A DNA stretch of 64,000 nt. Origin: Mactra quadrangularis (taxonomy: Eukaryota > Mollusca > Bivalvia > Venerida > Mactridae). The position numbers and the translations under genes were made by a program. Shown in pieces: positions 23,401 to 34,731 of the stretch. The stretch spans positions 28,980,011 through 29,044,010 of the forward strand of contig CM046297.1 in assembly GCA_025267735.1 (NCBI GenBank). Direction: 5' to 3'. The stretch's first letter is position 1. Every line of letters begins with the position of its first letter. A model generated the notes under the pieces. It was not told the origin of the DNA. It saw nothing but the letters and a program-made list of their open reading frames with translations, and ran no database searches.

Positions 23401-23874
23401 AGACTTTTGAATGGACAGCTGTCTATTTGAAAATCTATAATAGAATTCTGACTCATTCCGAATGCATTCACCAGATATTTTAAATAGTCTTTTGAATAGA
23501 CATTTGAATGGATATCTATCAATTCCCAACTTAATAATAGACTTCAGACACAGTCTTAAGGCACATATGTGATTTTGCGAATAGATATCCGAAAAGACAT
23601 TTGAATGGACATTTGTCCCTGGATTTTAGGGAATAGACACCTTGATCATTAAGATTTCATTACTAAGTTTTTGCGAATAAACTTCTGAATAGACTTTTGA
23701 AAGGACATTTGTCTCTTTGCGTATTCCACGAAAAGACTTTTAAATCTGTTTGATTGCATTACTGGTTTTTTTTCGAATAGACTTCGGAATAGACTGTTGA
23801 ATGGACATTTGTCTATTTATGTATTCTATGAAAAGACTTTTAAATATGTTTTATTGAACTAGTGCTTTTTTTCG
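20406..23874 (-). repeat. Right-arm tandem array (97-bp units, inverted)
   Basis: About 36 units reading on the minus strand with the same consensus as the left arm. Units show length variation, and some have 12-bp submotif gains (for example 22610-22650, where a GACTTCTGAATA step is duplicated). Repeat-derived frames such as 22775-23065 are not regarded as genes. Confidence 0.9.
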
Positions 23875-24087
23875 AATAGACTTCTGAATAGATTTCCGAA
23901 TAGACAGCTGTCTTTTCGGCATTTTGTGTACAGATTTTTGTACAGATATTTGAACTTTCCTATATCAATGTATACAGTAAATGCGAATAGATTTCTGCCT
24001 GAATAGATTTCTCAATACATAGCTGTCCATTGAGCGAATAGACTTTTGAATAGAGAATAGACAATAGATCGCTAACTTCACAGACCT
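23875..24087 (-). repeat. Right terminal inverted repeat of the giant element
   Basis: Reverse complement of 5803-6015 with scattered substitutions, ending exactly at the 9-bp TSD. Confidence 0.88.
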
Positions 24088-24096
24088 GATTTAAAG
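24088..24096. repeat. Right 9-bp target-site duplication of the giant element
   Basis: GATTTAAAG, identical to 5794-5802. Confidence 0.88.
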
Positions 24097-24975
24097 TTAA
24101 AAATAATAATATGACTATTTGCTCTGCGTATTAATGATGGCTCGCTGTACTTTTTAATCATACATTCATCGTGTATTTTTTCTGGCAATATGACTTAACA
24201 GCGAATATTACTACTAATACTTAAAACAAAATGAACCATGCATAGTGTCAAATATATCTTTTCAAATATACTTCTTGTTTAAGATTCGTTAACTGAAAAG
24301 TGATTCAACAACAGTAGATTTAAAATTAAATGACTGAGGGAACACAGTTACGCCTACATTTTACAATCAAGGCACTAGAAGCATTGATCGGACATGGATT
24401 CAACTGGATTGTGTCATTAGTAGGAACATTGGTTTTTGTAGCATGTCCGGGTACAGGAAAACAGACAAATAGAAATCATTACTTTCATGAACATAAAACG
24501 TGTGTTTATCATTTTTACTTCCTTTGTCATGCTAATTATATGTATAAATGTACTTTACAATTGTCGCCATGGTTTTAAATCAGCAGTATTCACCTTATAA
24601 TTGTTAATTTTGATAAAGATATGTAATTGTTTATTAGGAAATTGAGCAGCGTTTAGCCTATTGTATTGATGGTGACGCTATCGTACACTGCTTATTGAAG
24701 GCTCATTCGATTTCCGCACGCTAATCGGCGCAGTAGATCACGTTACTATAACATTGATATACTGATGATTGTTATAATTATTTTATTGGTAACATTTTTA
24801 CTAATGAATTAGGATTATGCCATTCCGACTTTATTCATATACTTTAGCAGATGAATTGCGATTTTAAATTGAAAAAAGTTCATGCGGAATTACCTATGAT
24901 AACGTATTTATGTATTGTGGTTGACGACCCGCGCGCATAAAACTGTCCAATATTGTTACCAAGGGGACTATTTAC
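24097..24975. repeat. Continuation of duplication block A right of the giant element
   Basis: Matches 56596-57457 with roughly 6-8% differences by eye. Homology stops abruptly after CAATATTGTTACCA. Confidence 0.9.
24330..24578 (+). CDS. Small conserved open frame MTEG..., block A version (82 aa)
   Basis: ATG-started frame with a hydrophobic stretch around NWIVSLVGTLVFVACPG. The paralogous frame at 56831-57100 shares the first ~55 residues and then differs through a 2-bp and a 1-bp indel, giving different C-termini. I recognise no family. The indels suggest the tail at least is not under coding constraint. It could be a remnant exon or chance. Confidence 0.2.
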   Translation: MTEGTQLRLHFTIKALEALIGHGFNWIVSLVGTLVFVACPGTGKQTNRNHYFHEHKTCVYHFYFLCHANYMYKCTLQLSPWF

Positions 24976-26190
24976 TCACGCGTTGATGTTAACCTAACTT
25001 CATACCGATGCGCTAATTTTGACTGCGCCTGACCGAATGTAAATGTCCGCGACAATTTTTGAGACCGGCTTCAATAGTATCCATACACATATAAGAGAAT
25101 AAAGAATGTGAAGATTTATGGCACATAAAAGTCATAATTGTGAAACCCTTTCATTTTAAAAGGGGTTTAAAATTGTATCAAATAGTAGATTATTCAACGA
25201 AGTCATGGTTTTAATGATAAACTTTCAACTGTTTGTTTACGAACAAGCTCATCTGTAAAAACACATGATTGATCGAATGCCTAATTCAAGACACGCACCT
25301 ATAACTGAAAAACAATATACACTAGTTTAAAACGCGAACATTTAAATCGTATAATAAAATTTAACTTAATATTGACAATACATGTAAATCACTGTCCTAG
25401 ATTGTGAGAGCAGACTTGTATACTTGTTATCAAATATTTTATCTCAAAGCTGACGTTCGCTCTATTGCGAAAGCTGATATGCGACTTATAAAGTGAATCA
25501 CACAGGATAACGAATTGGTAAGAAATCATAACGATATGAACTCGTAATATTTAATTGAGATGACATTATGTATAGTGTAATACACGACAAAATGTGAACA
25601 GAGACAAATATATCTACTTCCAGACCAAGATTGCTGAAACAGAAACTATCATTAGGCCTTCACGTTTATATATTAATTTAAAAAGGGCGTCAATTCACAT
25701 CAGACCAATTTCAATGGCATGTCAGATACGACCTTCTTTTCTGGACCAATTATGGGTGTTGTACTTATTATTTTATATTATGGGCAGCATATTTTATTGC
25801 GAATATATACAAGTAAATTTTATAAGATCCGTCTTTATATGCAGATTTCAAGTATGCATCGGTCATATAAGATCGTAAGTAGCACGTACGACAACCTAAC
25901 TATTCTGATGGGTCGATTTATAATTCAATTTGATTTGATGTTAAAATATTATATAAAGGATATTATGACGCTGGCTTTGTGGTTATAATGATGGATATTT
26001 AAACGTTAATCACATAGCCACATGGCACAATGTAAATGCACCATTTATATATACAATACTCATAAGGAATGCACTTATATTGCATAAAATAATGATCATA
26101 ACTCTTTCCATCGTCAAAATCTGACTTCATTTAAATAAACATCAACTAAGCATTATCACAATTATCTTCATTTAAAATTACAAAGTCCTT
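24976..26190. other. Unique spacer without recognised gene
   Basis: AT-rich DNA with only short overlapping frames (25594-25878, 25719-25988) lacking recognisable domains. I see no repeat structure or RNA gene here. Confidence 0.4.
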
Positions 26191-26193
26191 CTT

Positions 26194-26351
<158 letters not shown>

Positions 26352-26579
26352 TATATTAGTCAATCATTTAATGTACTGATCATAGCGAGATAATTATCTT
26401 ACATTAACAACTTGACATCGTTCATTATTTTTATCATTGCGCAACTCGACTTTTGTACATCGTAGAACAAGAGCAGCCCAAGGTGTTTTATGGTAAGGCA
26501 TATTTTTAAACAAAAATAATTTCAAGACAGAACTTATTTTTTAAAGGAAATAAATCAGTCAAACGATAATTACCAACTC

Positions 26580-27855
26580 ATATTTGTAAAATTTAAAAGG
26601 GAGATAACTCCTAAACATTCATCCAAAGTAACGTCCGTTCAGAGTTAAGTAGACATAGTATCAATGAATAGGCATACATACCTTCATTTAAATACCTTTA
26701 TAAGGAACTAAAATAGTTCAATTTAAACAAATTCTAAAATCAAAGAAAATGGGCATAACTCCAAAAACTAGTCAATAGTTATGTCCCTTTGTAGTCATGT
26801 AGATGTAGAAATGATGAATTAGCATACTTACTCATGTCAATATCTTTATGAGTATTAAAAATATTTCACTTCAAAGTACTTTAACCCTAATTAAAAGTTA
26901 AAAATGTACACAACTCCAAAAATAATTCATCAAGAGATACATCCCTTTGTAGTCGAGTAGTTGAAGTACTGATGAATAAGCATACTAACTTTCTATCAAA
27001 CAAACTATATTCAGTTTGAGCAAACTTTAACCATAAGTATTAAAGTATGAAGGGAATAACTCGGAAAGTAATTTGTCCAGAGTTATGTCCCATGATAGTC
27101 TGATAGATAAAGAACTGATAAATAAGTATTCCAACTTTCATTCAAACATTTTTGTAAGTACTAAAAATAACCCATTAGAACAATTATTTATCTGAAATGT
27201 TTTAGTATAAAAGAGAATAAATCCAACAAAAATTCATCCACAGTTATGCCCCTTTATAGTTGTGTAGATAAAGCACCGACAAATATACAAACTTTAAGCA
27301 AATATCTTGATCAGTAATGAAGATATTCTACATTGGAAAAACTTTAACCTCATGTTTTGCAATTTTTAAGTATAAAAGGACAATAACTCAAAACATAATT
27401 CATCCACAGTTACGTCCCTAAATAGCCATGTAGATATAGTACCGACAAATATGTATACAAACTTTAAGTCAAATATCTTGATCAGTATTGAGGATATTCT
27501 ACATAGGAAAACATTTTGCCTCATATTTTGCAACTTTTAAGTATAAAAGGACAATTACTCAAAAAATAATTATTTCACAGTTACGTCCGTTTACAGTCAT
27601 GTAGATATAGTACCGACAAATAAGTATACAAACTTTAAGTCAAATAACTTGACCAGTATTGAAGATGTTCTTTATAGAAAAAACTTTAATCTTATAGTTT
27701 GCATTTTTTTAAATATAGATAAAAATAATTAATCCAGGGTTATCCCCTTTCACAGAATGGTTGATATAGTCCCACAAAATAAGAGTACAACCTGTCAATA
27801 AATAACTTGGATAGTGTTGAAGATATAAAAGTTTATAAAAATTTAACCAGAAAAC
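26580..27855. repeat. Diverged ~160-bp tandem array, about 8 units
   Basis: A landmark like GTCCCTTTGTAGTCATGTAG recurs near 26625, 26783, 26940, 27085, 27246, 27413, 27584 and 27745. Units also contain GGACAATAACTCAAAA-like and AATATCTTGATCAGTA-like stretches. They are strongly diverged at the left and more alike at the right. This resembles repeat families common in bivalve genomes. Confidence 0.75.
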
Positions 27856-27950
27856 CAACGCCAACGCTAACATCAACGCCAACGCCGACGCAAAAGTTAT
27901 AGCAATAGCTCTCATCTTCTTCGAAAAGTCGAGCTAATAAAAATGGCATG
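27856..27950. repeat. Hexamer tract and bivalve-type repeat tail
   Basis: AACGCCAACGCTAACATCAA and similar steps, followed by ATAGCAATAGCTCTCATC and AAAAGTCGAGCTAATAAAAA. The combination ends the 160-bp array. I have seen similar tails in many bivalve sequences, so this supports the host assignment. Confidence 0.55.
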
Positions 27951-27989
27951 TTTAGATTAAAATATGTTTACGAACGTTCCACGTATTTA

Positions 27990-28090
27990 GTTTCGGTCAT
28001 GTGACTTTACATTTATCTGGGTCGAAAACTCATTATCAATTTGTACATAAACTAAATTGGACATAATTTCTATATTAAACAACATAGAAG
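27990..28090 (+). promoter_or_regulatory. Conserved promoter/leader exon, presumed for gene copy 2
   Basis: Contains TTTCGGTCATGTGAC, a degenerate TATA-like TATCAAT near 28035, and CTAAATTGGACATAATTTCT, and ends in AACATAGAAG before the donor GTAAGTG at 28091. The same order is found before copies 3, 4 and 5. Copy 2 coding starts 6.6 kb downstream, but a 4.5-kb Gypsy element and a 1.1-kb MITE lie between. TSS and exon limits are inferred. Confidence 0.6.
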
Positions 28091-28344
28091 GTAAGTGTTT
28101 TATTTTGTTTCATTTCTATGTTCAGTAATATTGTTCGTGTTTTATGTACTAGCTGGACGTTGACGATGTATTATATTAATCATGTAAACACACCCCTTGT
28201 CAGATGGTAGCACACTTCTTTCCAAAATTCGGGCTCAACTTAAGACCGAGACACGCCAAAGCATTCAATAAAAATCGACAATGATATCTAGTTTCCTCAG
28301 TACATTAACTGGTGAAGATGTATGATCGTTGTGAAAAACGAATA

Positions 28345-29470
28345 CAGTGGTACGTTCAACAATGCGAGCGCTCGAGAGAGAACCGCCTCGCGAATTGTTA
28401 GGCCATTGAACGACTGCAAGCGCTCGCTCTAAAATCCAAGATGGCGTCAAACAGCACATGATTGAAAAAGCGGGCGGTGGACAATTATTTCTGCTGATTC
28501 ATGAGATATTTCACATTTTTTATCATATATGAATCATAGTGATACAATTTACTGTACCAAATAAGTACATTTTGTATATTATATGCATTGCGTAGATATT
28601 TTATGTGGAACAAGTAACACGAAAGTTTGCGTCCAACTTTCAGAGATAATTCTTTGAGATAAGAATTTAATGTTTTCCAGCCGCCATCTTTGGTATCTGT
28701 TATAATGTATCTTTACAATGATATATTAATACAGTATCCACCAAAAGTTTGGAGACAAAAGAAATTTACTACAATATTTAAATTTTGATGATCATTTTGT
28801 AGAATTATTAATTTCATCATATTAAGTATGGTTGTGATAAAATGAAAACAAATATCATTGATGCAGCACATTTATAATATTCAGCATCTGACACCCTAAA
28901 GCCTGAACACTATGTTTATATTAATTATTTTCTATAATGAATTTTGTGTGCTAAGTTTGTAGACTCAGCTATAAGTATAGTGATAACCAAAAACAAAACA
29001 AAACTAAAGAGAATTTAAAATAAATAGTTTTTAAATTTTAGACAAAAGCTATTAAGTAGACCTGCAAAGTGAAACAGTCTCCAAACTTTTGGTGTGTATA
29101 GCATATAAAATATAAAACAACATAATCAAAGAAGACATATTAATAAAAACATATTTATTAATAAGTAAACATTGATGAGCCGTGTTTAAATTAGTAAATA
29201 GAATAAAATTACTTTGCATGTGAAGTCACTTTTGCTTGATTTTTGTTATATATTTTAGCTTCATTCTCTACGATAGTAAGGTGCTGTATACAAATATACA
29301 TTCACTATACATAGTATTTTAGATCAAGGGAGCTAACTCATATAAATTGAAATATATTTATATAACAATGTCTAAGCGAAACACCTCCTGAGCTGAATCT
29401 GAAGCGCCCGCGTTCAGAACGAGAGCGCTTGATGTCGCCCCAAGCGCTCGCATTGTTGAACGCACCTCTG
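28345..29470. mobile_element. 1.1-kb non-coding TIR element with GCGAGCGCT ends
   Basis: The left end is CAGTGGTACGTTCAACAATG and the right end reads CATTGTTGAACGCACCTCTG, an imperfect inverted repeat of about 28 bp. Both ends carry extra AGCGCTCG-like motifs inside (28387-28435; 29400-29450). The interior is non-coding and hosts another MITE. No convincing target duplication was found, so the exact ends and superfamily are uncertain. CAGNGG starts occur in hAT-like elements. Confidence 0.6.
28730..29100. mobile_element. Nested Tc1/mariner-type MITE
   Basis: The left CCACCAAAAGTTTGGAGAC and right GTCTCCAAACTTTTGGTG are inverted repeats, bordered by TA-rich sequence. The interior is AT-rich and non-coding. 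A TA target and CAAAAGTTTGGAGAC ends suit Tc1/mariner derivatives. Confidence 0.68.
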
Positions 29471-29955
29471 GTGAAGACGAAAGAAGGTAATTCGGTCACC
29501 TTACATAACCTAACAACTCGTTGTAATGAGTTGGAGCTTAAGGTTTTTTCAATGGATAATACAAAAAAAAACACATGGCTTATATGGTAGACACCAGTGT
29601 AAAACGTGCATACAACTGAACCAACATTGTCCTGATCCGAGTAACACTAGTGCCATTTGAGTGTATCTGTGAAAGACGTGTGTATAGTATCACCAAAGTT
29701 TGAAAACTAGCACACGAGTGTCATATCCGTGTATGATCGTATAATCGATTTTACTGGAAACCCAATGAATCGAGTAAATCAATTTGAAATTAAACTCGTA
29801 TTGGATCATTATAAACTGTGCAAAAACGTACTAGACTGTTCTTGGAACCGTTAAACAATTGTAAAAAAAATTGTTTGCAAACCTTGCCCGGCAGAGTTCA
29901 ACCTCGCTTTTTCGTACATACTCGTGCTAGATTTGGGTATAACTCGTACCAACTT
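29471..29955. other. Spacer left of the Gypsy element
   Basis: No recognisable gene, RNA or repeat. Probably part of the intron of gene copy 2. Confidence 0.4.
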
Positions 29956-30125
29956 TGTTGTGTATTTACATTCTACCAATCATGTTGTACTACTGTTAAA
30001 CGTGCTTATAAGCCACGCCTTCTGTATAGTATTTGTAACATGTACTCTAGTCATTGAGATAGTATTAAACTAGCCACTATAGCATACAGTATTCTCTTAT
30101 TATATGAACCCAAGACATAATAAAC
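29956..30125 (+). repeat. 5' LTR of the Gypsy element
   Basis: Begins TGTTGTGTATTTACATTC and ends near ACATAATAAAC. Short for an LTR. It carries AATAAA at its right end as a likely polyadenylation signal. Confidence 0.9.
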
Positions 30126-30138
30126 TGGCGACGAGGAT
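30126..30138 (+). other. Primer-binding site of the Gypsy element
   Basis: TGGCGACGAGGAT directly follows the 5' LTR. TGGCGACGAGG-type sites are frequent in invertebrate Gypsy elements. The tRNA donor was not determined. Confidence 0.65.
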
Positions 30139-30217
30139 TTTCAAGTGATATTATATTTCGGAAGCTTTACCTAATAACATTTTAGTTTTATTACGTGTAA
30201 ACTTTGGATATAAAATC

Positions 30218-32059
30218 ATGGCATCATTTATTGGGAATGTGTGTGCATATGACAGTAATGTAGAATCATGGTCATCGTACCAGGAACGCATTGAACAGTT
30301 TTTCATTGTGAATGGCATTGCTGACGGAAAGAAGGTGGCTGGACTTTTGACCATACTTGGTGAAAAAACGTACGGACTCTTGAGAAACCTATGTGCACCT
30401 AGGAAACCTTCGGACTTGTCTTATGAGGATTTATGTGGACATCTAACTTCACATTTTTGTCCTAAACCACTAGTGATTGCTGAACGTTTTCGATTTCATC
30501 GAAGAAATCAAATGGTGGGAGAAAATGTCCAGGATTTCTTGGCTGCGTTAAGGAAGTTAGCTGAACATTGTCAGTTTCAAGCAAATCTGGAAGATGCCTT
30601 ACGTGACAGATTTGTTTGTGGTCTTCGTGAAGAGTCCATACAAAGGAAGTTGTTGTCGACAGTTGATTTGACCCTTCAACGGTCAATCCAGATTGCAACA
30701 GCCATGGAGACAGCAAGTAAAGATGCAGCTGAACTGCAATCTTCAGCAGCAGGGGTAGCTGTCAACCGAGTTGAAAACAAGGGGTCAAAAGTAAAATCTC
30801 GTGGTAAAAAGACCGCGGGGAAATCATGTTTTCACTGTGGAAGATCAAACCATGTGGCAGATAAGTGCAGATTTAAAGATGCTGTGTGTTTTAACTGTCA
30901 CACTAAGGGACATATAAAAAAGGTATGTTCGAGGATTGTTAAGACAGTGAACAATGATGAAGGGGTAATGATTGTTAACACAGTCAAAAAGGTTAACAAT
31001 GGAAAAATTATGGTTTCACCTATAATTGACAGTAAACAGGTAGCAATGGAGGTAGATACTGGCTCAGCAGTGTCGCTGATGTCTAGCGATGATTTTCAAC
31101 AGATTTTCGGACACAGGAAGTTGAATCCGGCAGATTCTATCCTGAAAACGTATTCAGGAGAGATTATTCAACAGGACGGAACAGTCAATGTAAATGTGTG
31201 TTACAACGGACAATCAAAGACATTGAAACTTTGTATTGTGAAAGGTAACGGGCCATCACTTTTTGGCAGAGACTGGCTTAGTCACATAAGGCTTGACTGG
31301 AATAAAATTATTTCTGTTAATTCCGTGACGGATGACAGTGTGAAGGTTCGTTTGAACAAGGTACTGTCAAGTTATAAATCTGTGTTTGAAGATGGTATTG
31401 GTTGTGTTAAAGATGTTAAAGCCAAATTGATCTTGAAGGAAAATTCGAGCCCCAAGTTTCTAAAAGCAAGATCTGTGCCATTTTCAATAAGGTCAAAAAT
31501 CGAAAAGGAGCTAGACAACTTGGAATCACAGGGAATTATTTCCAAGGTTAATTGTAGTGAATGGGCTACGCCCATTGTGCCTGTAGTGAAATCCAACGGT
31601 GATGTAAGGATATGTGGAGATTTTAAAGTGTCAGTGAATCCGCAGTTAAATACGGATAAATATCCACTTCCTAAGATTGACGATATTTTTGCTAATCTGT
31701 CAAATGGGCAAAAATACAGCAAGTTGGATCTAAGACAAGCTTACCTACAGATGGAAGTCCAACAGGAAAGTAAAGAATTGTTGACAATTAACACTCATAG
31801 GGGATTATATAGGTACAATAGACTATTGTATGGAATTGCTTCTGTCCCTAGTATATGGCAGCGTACCATGGACATGATACTTCAAGGACTGCCTGGAGTG
31901 CAATGTATTCTTGATGATATGATTATGACAGGTTCCAATGACTGTGAACATTTGTATAATCTAGAAAAGGTTTTATGTAGACTCTCAGATTATGGTGTTA
32001 AAGTAAACAAAGACAAATGCATGTTCTTAGAATCTAGAATTAAGTTTTGTGGTCATTAG
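30218..32059 (+). pseudogene. Gypsy gag-protease-RT frame, ending at a premature TAG
   Basis: 613 codons from ATG. Gag occupies about residues 1-180. Two zinc knuckles (CFHCGRSNHVADKC, then CFNCHTKGHIKKVC) start near residue 204. The protease has VDTGSAVSLMS near residue 279. RT runs from SEWATPIVPVVKSNGDVRIC through LDLRQAYLQME to ILDD at ~565, which supplies the catalytic aspartates in place of the usual YLDD. The frame stops at TAG 32057-32059 within the RT thumb, after KFCGH. Downstream sequence continues in the same frame with IDKDGL, so this is one nonsense change in an otherwise full polyprotein. Confidence 0.92.
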
Positions 32060-32835
32060 ATTGATAAAGATGGATTATGGAAATGCACCGATAAGGTGGA
32101 GGCTGTGTTGAAGACACCGCCACCACAAGATGTCTCTTCCTTAAGAGGGTATCTGGGTGTTCTGAATTATTACCATAAGTTCTTACCCGATCTCGCAACT
32201 GTTACGAAACCATTGAATGCCTTGCTTGAGAAAAATAGCACTTTCAAGTGGTCTAAAGAATGTCAAAACGCGTTCGAAAATTCTAAGAAATTATTAACAT
32301 CTGAACCTGTTCTTACTCATTACAATCCAGAACTTCCTGTTAGACTGGCAACCGATGCCTCGCCATATGGTATTTCCGGCATATTATCTCATGTTATGCC
32401 CGATGGCTCCGAGAAGCCAATTGCGTTTGCATCAAGGTCTTTGTCTAAGGCAGAGCGCAATTATGCACAAATACAAAGGGAGGCTACCGCTATTTATTGG
32501 GCTGTTAAGAAATTTTACCAGTATCTGTTTGGTAAGAAATTTACATTGGTTACTGACTGTCAGCCTTTGTTGTCAATATTTAGCCCAACTAAAGGTATAC
32601 CGGCTACGACAGCTGCTCGTATACAACGTTATGCACTGTATTTATCTGGGTTTGAATATGATATTCAATACAAAAATACTAAAAGGCATACTAATGTTGA
32701 CGGTTTATCGCGTTTACCTGCGCCGTCGAATGAAAATAGTGAGGAGAGTTCAATTGAGGACGTATTTTTCACATCTCAATTCGAACAGCTCCCTGTTACT
32801 AATCGTGAGATTAGCCGTGAAACAAAGAGTAATAA
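32060..32835 (+). pseudogene. Gypsy RT thumb and RNase H, same frame after the stop
   Basis: Continues with LRGYLGVLNYYHKFLPDLA (RT connection), then RNase H with LATDASPYGISGILSH, the EKPIAFASRSLSKAE segment and a TDCQPLLSIF strand. The frame becomes unrelated after about 32830, where the linker before integrase is shortened. It overlaps a shifted frame that starts at 32355 and is not coding before about 32830. Confidence 0.9.
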
Positions 32836-33989
32836 TACCCGTGAAACTTCGCGAGCGTGTCTTAGATTTATTGCATGCTAGCCATCCAGGAATTGTCAAA
32901 ATGAAAATGTTGGCACGTAGTTATGTCTGGTGGCCAGGTATTGATTCGGACATTGAACATATGGTAAAAAGATGTTCATCATGTCAAATGCAGTCTAAGT
33001 CGCCTGCTCAAGTTCACTTACACCCATGGGAATGGCCAACATCTAGTTGGGAACGAATTCATGTTGATTTTGTAGGGCCATTTTTAGGTTTTATGTTCCT
33101 TGTAATAGTTGATGCTCACTCAAAGTGGCCTGAAGTTATTAAAATGAAATCAACAACTGCTAGCAATACAATTAATGAAATGCGGAATTTATTTGCTAGG
33201 TATGGCATTCCTAAACAAGTTGTTTCTGATAATGGTCCCCAATTCAGTTGTGAAGAATGGTCAAGGTTCATGAATTTGAATGGAATTTGTCATATTAGAA
33301 CCGCAGTGGCCAAGCCATCAACAAATGGTTTAGTTGAAAGGTTTAACGGTACTTTCAAGTCCGCTATGCGTGCAATGAGTAGTAATATAGATTTGAACTT
33401 GAAAATGAATGTTTTCTTGCTCGGATATCGAAACACTCCACATTGCACGACTGGAGAAACGCCTGCGAAATTATTTTTCGGTCGTTATTTGCGCACTACA
33501 TTAGACTTAATTAAACCGGATATGCAGAAACATGTCACTGACGCGCAAATGAAAAATGCATTCTCTAAGAATAGTAAATGTCGAGAATTTGAGCTAGGAC
33601 AAAACGTTTTAGTTAGAGATTATAGGCCGACTTCAAAGGAAAAATGGATTTTAGGATGTATTGTTTCTCGTGACGGACCGTTGTTATATAAAGTAGATAT
33701 AGGTAACGGCATTACCTGGAAGAGACACGTGGATCAAATTCGTAGTACTGAAATTAAGTCAGGGTTTAATAATGACTCGCAAACAGTAATTGAACCCCAA
33801 ATCCTCTCAGATGAAATTAGGATAGATTATGATCAAATTGATTCCAATAAAACTTCCACTGTGCCGACAACTGACCAGTCTGTTTTACTAAGGGAAAGTA
33901 ATACTCCCTCTGTCGTAAATTCTCAGACACCTGCCAGAAGGTACCCATTAAGGGATAGACATCCGCCACAACGTCTTGAGTATCAATAA
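32836..33989 (+). pseudogene. Gypsy integrase, shifted frame
   Basis: Begins RVIIPVKLRERVLDLLHASH and has an HHCC-type zinc segment ending CSSCQ, then the catalytic D, D-35-E triad: Asp codon 33066 (HVDFVGP), Asp 33228 (SDNGPQF), Glu 33336 (LVERFNG). The C-terminal part has KWILGCIVSRDGP and a basic tail. No chromodomain is seen. A deletion of roughly 60-70 codons plus a frame change separates it from RNase H, estimated by comparison with typical Gypsy linkers. Confidence 0.88.
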
Positions 33990-34245
33990 ATACTCGTACA
34001 TGTCTGTCAAAATGAATTGACTTGAATTGGCGTGGGAAATAAATGAATGACCTCTCTGAGGTGTATTTAATCCTCATGGTGAAATTACAATTATGTGCTA
34101 ATGAAATGCTACATTAATTTTCACTGTAACTTTATTGCTTGGAATGTTGTATTATTTATTGCTCCAAGATTGATGATCGTAAATGTTCTCAGTTTCAGGT
34201 CATTTGTATTGAACTGTTTATTCAATGAATTTAATAGGGGAGAAT
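33990..34245 (+). other. Gypsy 3' non-coding region
   Basis: No conserved domain. It ends with AATAGGGGAGAAT just before the 3' LTR, a likely polypurine tract. No env-like gene is present. Confidence 0.6.
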
Positions 34246-34415
34246 TGTTGTGTATTTACATTCTACCAATCATGTTGTACTACTGTTAAACGTGCTTATA
34301 AGCCACGCCTTCTGTATAGTATTTGTAACATGTACTCTAGTCATTGAGATAGTATTAAACTAGCCACTATAGCATACAGTATTCTCTTATTATATGAACC
34401 CAAGACATAATAAAC
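34246..34415 (+). repeat. 3' LTR of the Gypsy element
   Basis: Identical by eye to 29956-30125 over 170 bases. Confidence 0.9.
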
Positions 34416-34731
34416 TTATTTCACTAAACACGGCTAGAGCCCAATACTTGTACCAGACAATGCGTGTATGACCGAGTATACCACATAGGAACCGTGTCCC
34501 CAACCGTGCTCTGCGTGAGACAGGCTTTAATCTTAAAACGCATAGGCGCAATTTTGAGTAAGTTTTTGTCGCGTAATTTTATTTCCAAGTGTATGATACT
34601 TTTTTAGGATTTTTATTTCACACTCTTTATTTTAATCCAATTCCTTTCAATTACGTTCGTTGTTTCATAAAAAAAGATAATCGTATTGAGTCAGCTCATC
34701 CCTTTATTTATTTTTAGACATTATCTTCAGA

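Larger units (their letters stand above)
5803..24087. mobile_element. 18.3-kb Foldback-like composite transposon
   Basis: The left end starts AGGTCTGTGAAGTTAGC and the right end finishes GCTAACTTCACAGACCT, an exact inverted pair. The outer ~200 bases are near-identical inverted repeats, continuing into long arms of a 97-bp repeat in opposite orientation. It is flanked by a perfect 9-bp direct repeat, and the duplicated locus at 56587 lacks the whole element. Long inverted repeats made of tandem units with a 9-bp TSD match Drosophila Foldback elements, which are linked to MULE-type transposases. I see no transposase inside, so it is probably non-autonomous. Removing two nested elements (8758-13283 and 14403-18595) leaves about 9.6 kb. 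Superfamily assignment is inference. Confidence 0.85.
29956..34415 (+). mobile_element. Gypsy (Metaviridae) LTR retrotransposon, young but defective
   Basis: Two 170-bp LTRs identical by eye enclose a primer-binding site and gag-protease-RT-RNaseH-integrase in Gypsy order (integrase after RNase H). It is on the same strand as gene copy 2 and lies in its presumed intron. A 5-bp AACTT occurs on both sides if the LTR ends at ATAATA; the right edge is ambiguous by 2-3 bases. There is one nonsense codon and one deletion/frameshift. Confidence 0.93.

Noticed and set aside
20538..23529. Minus-strand frames of 60-96 codons in the right arm
   Set aside because: Same repeat-derived peptides as in the left arm, with no independent coding evidence.
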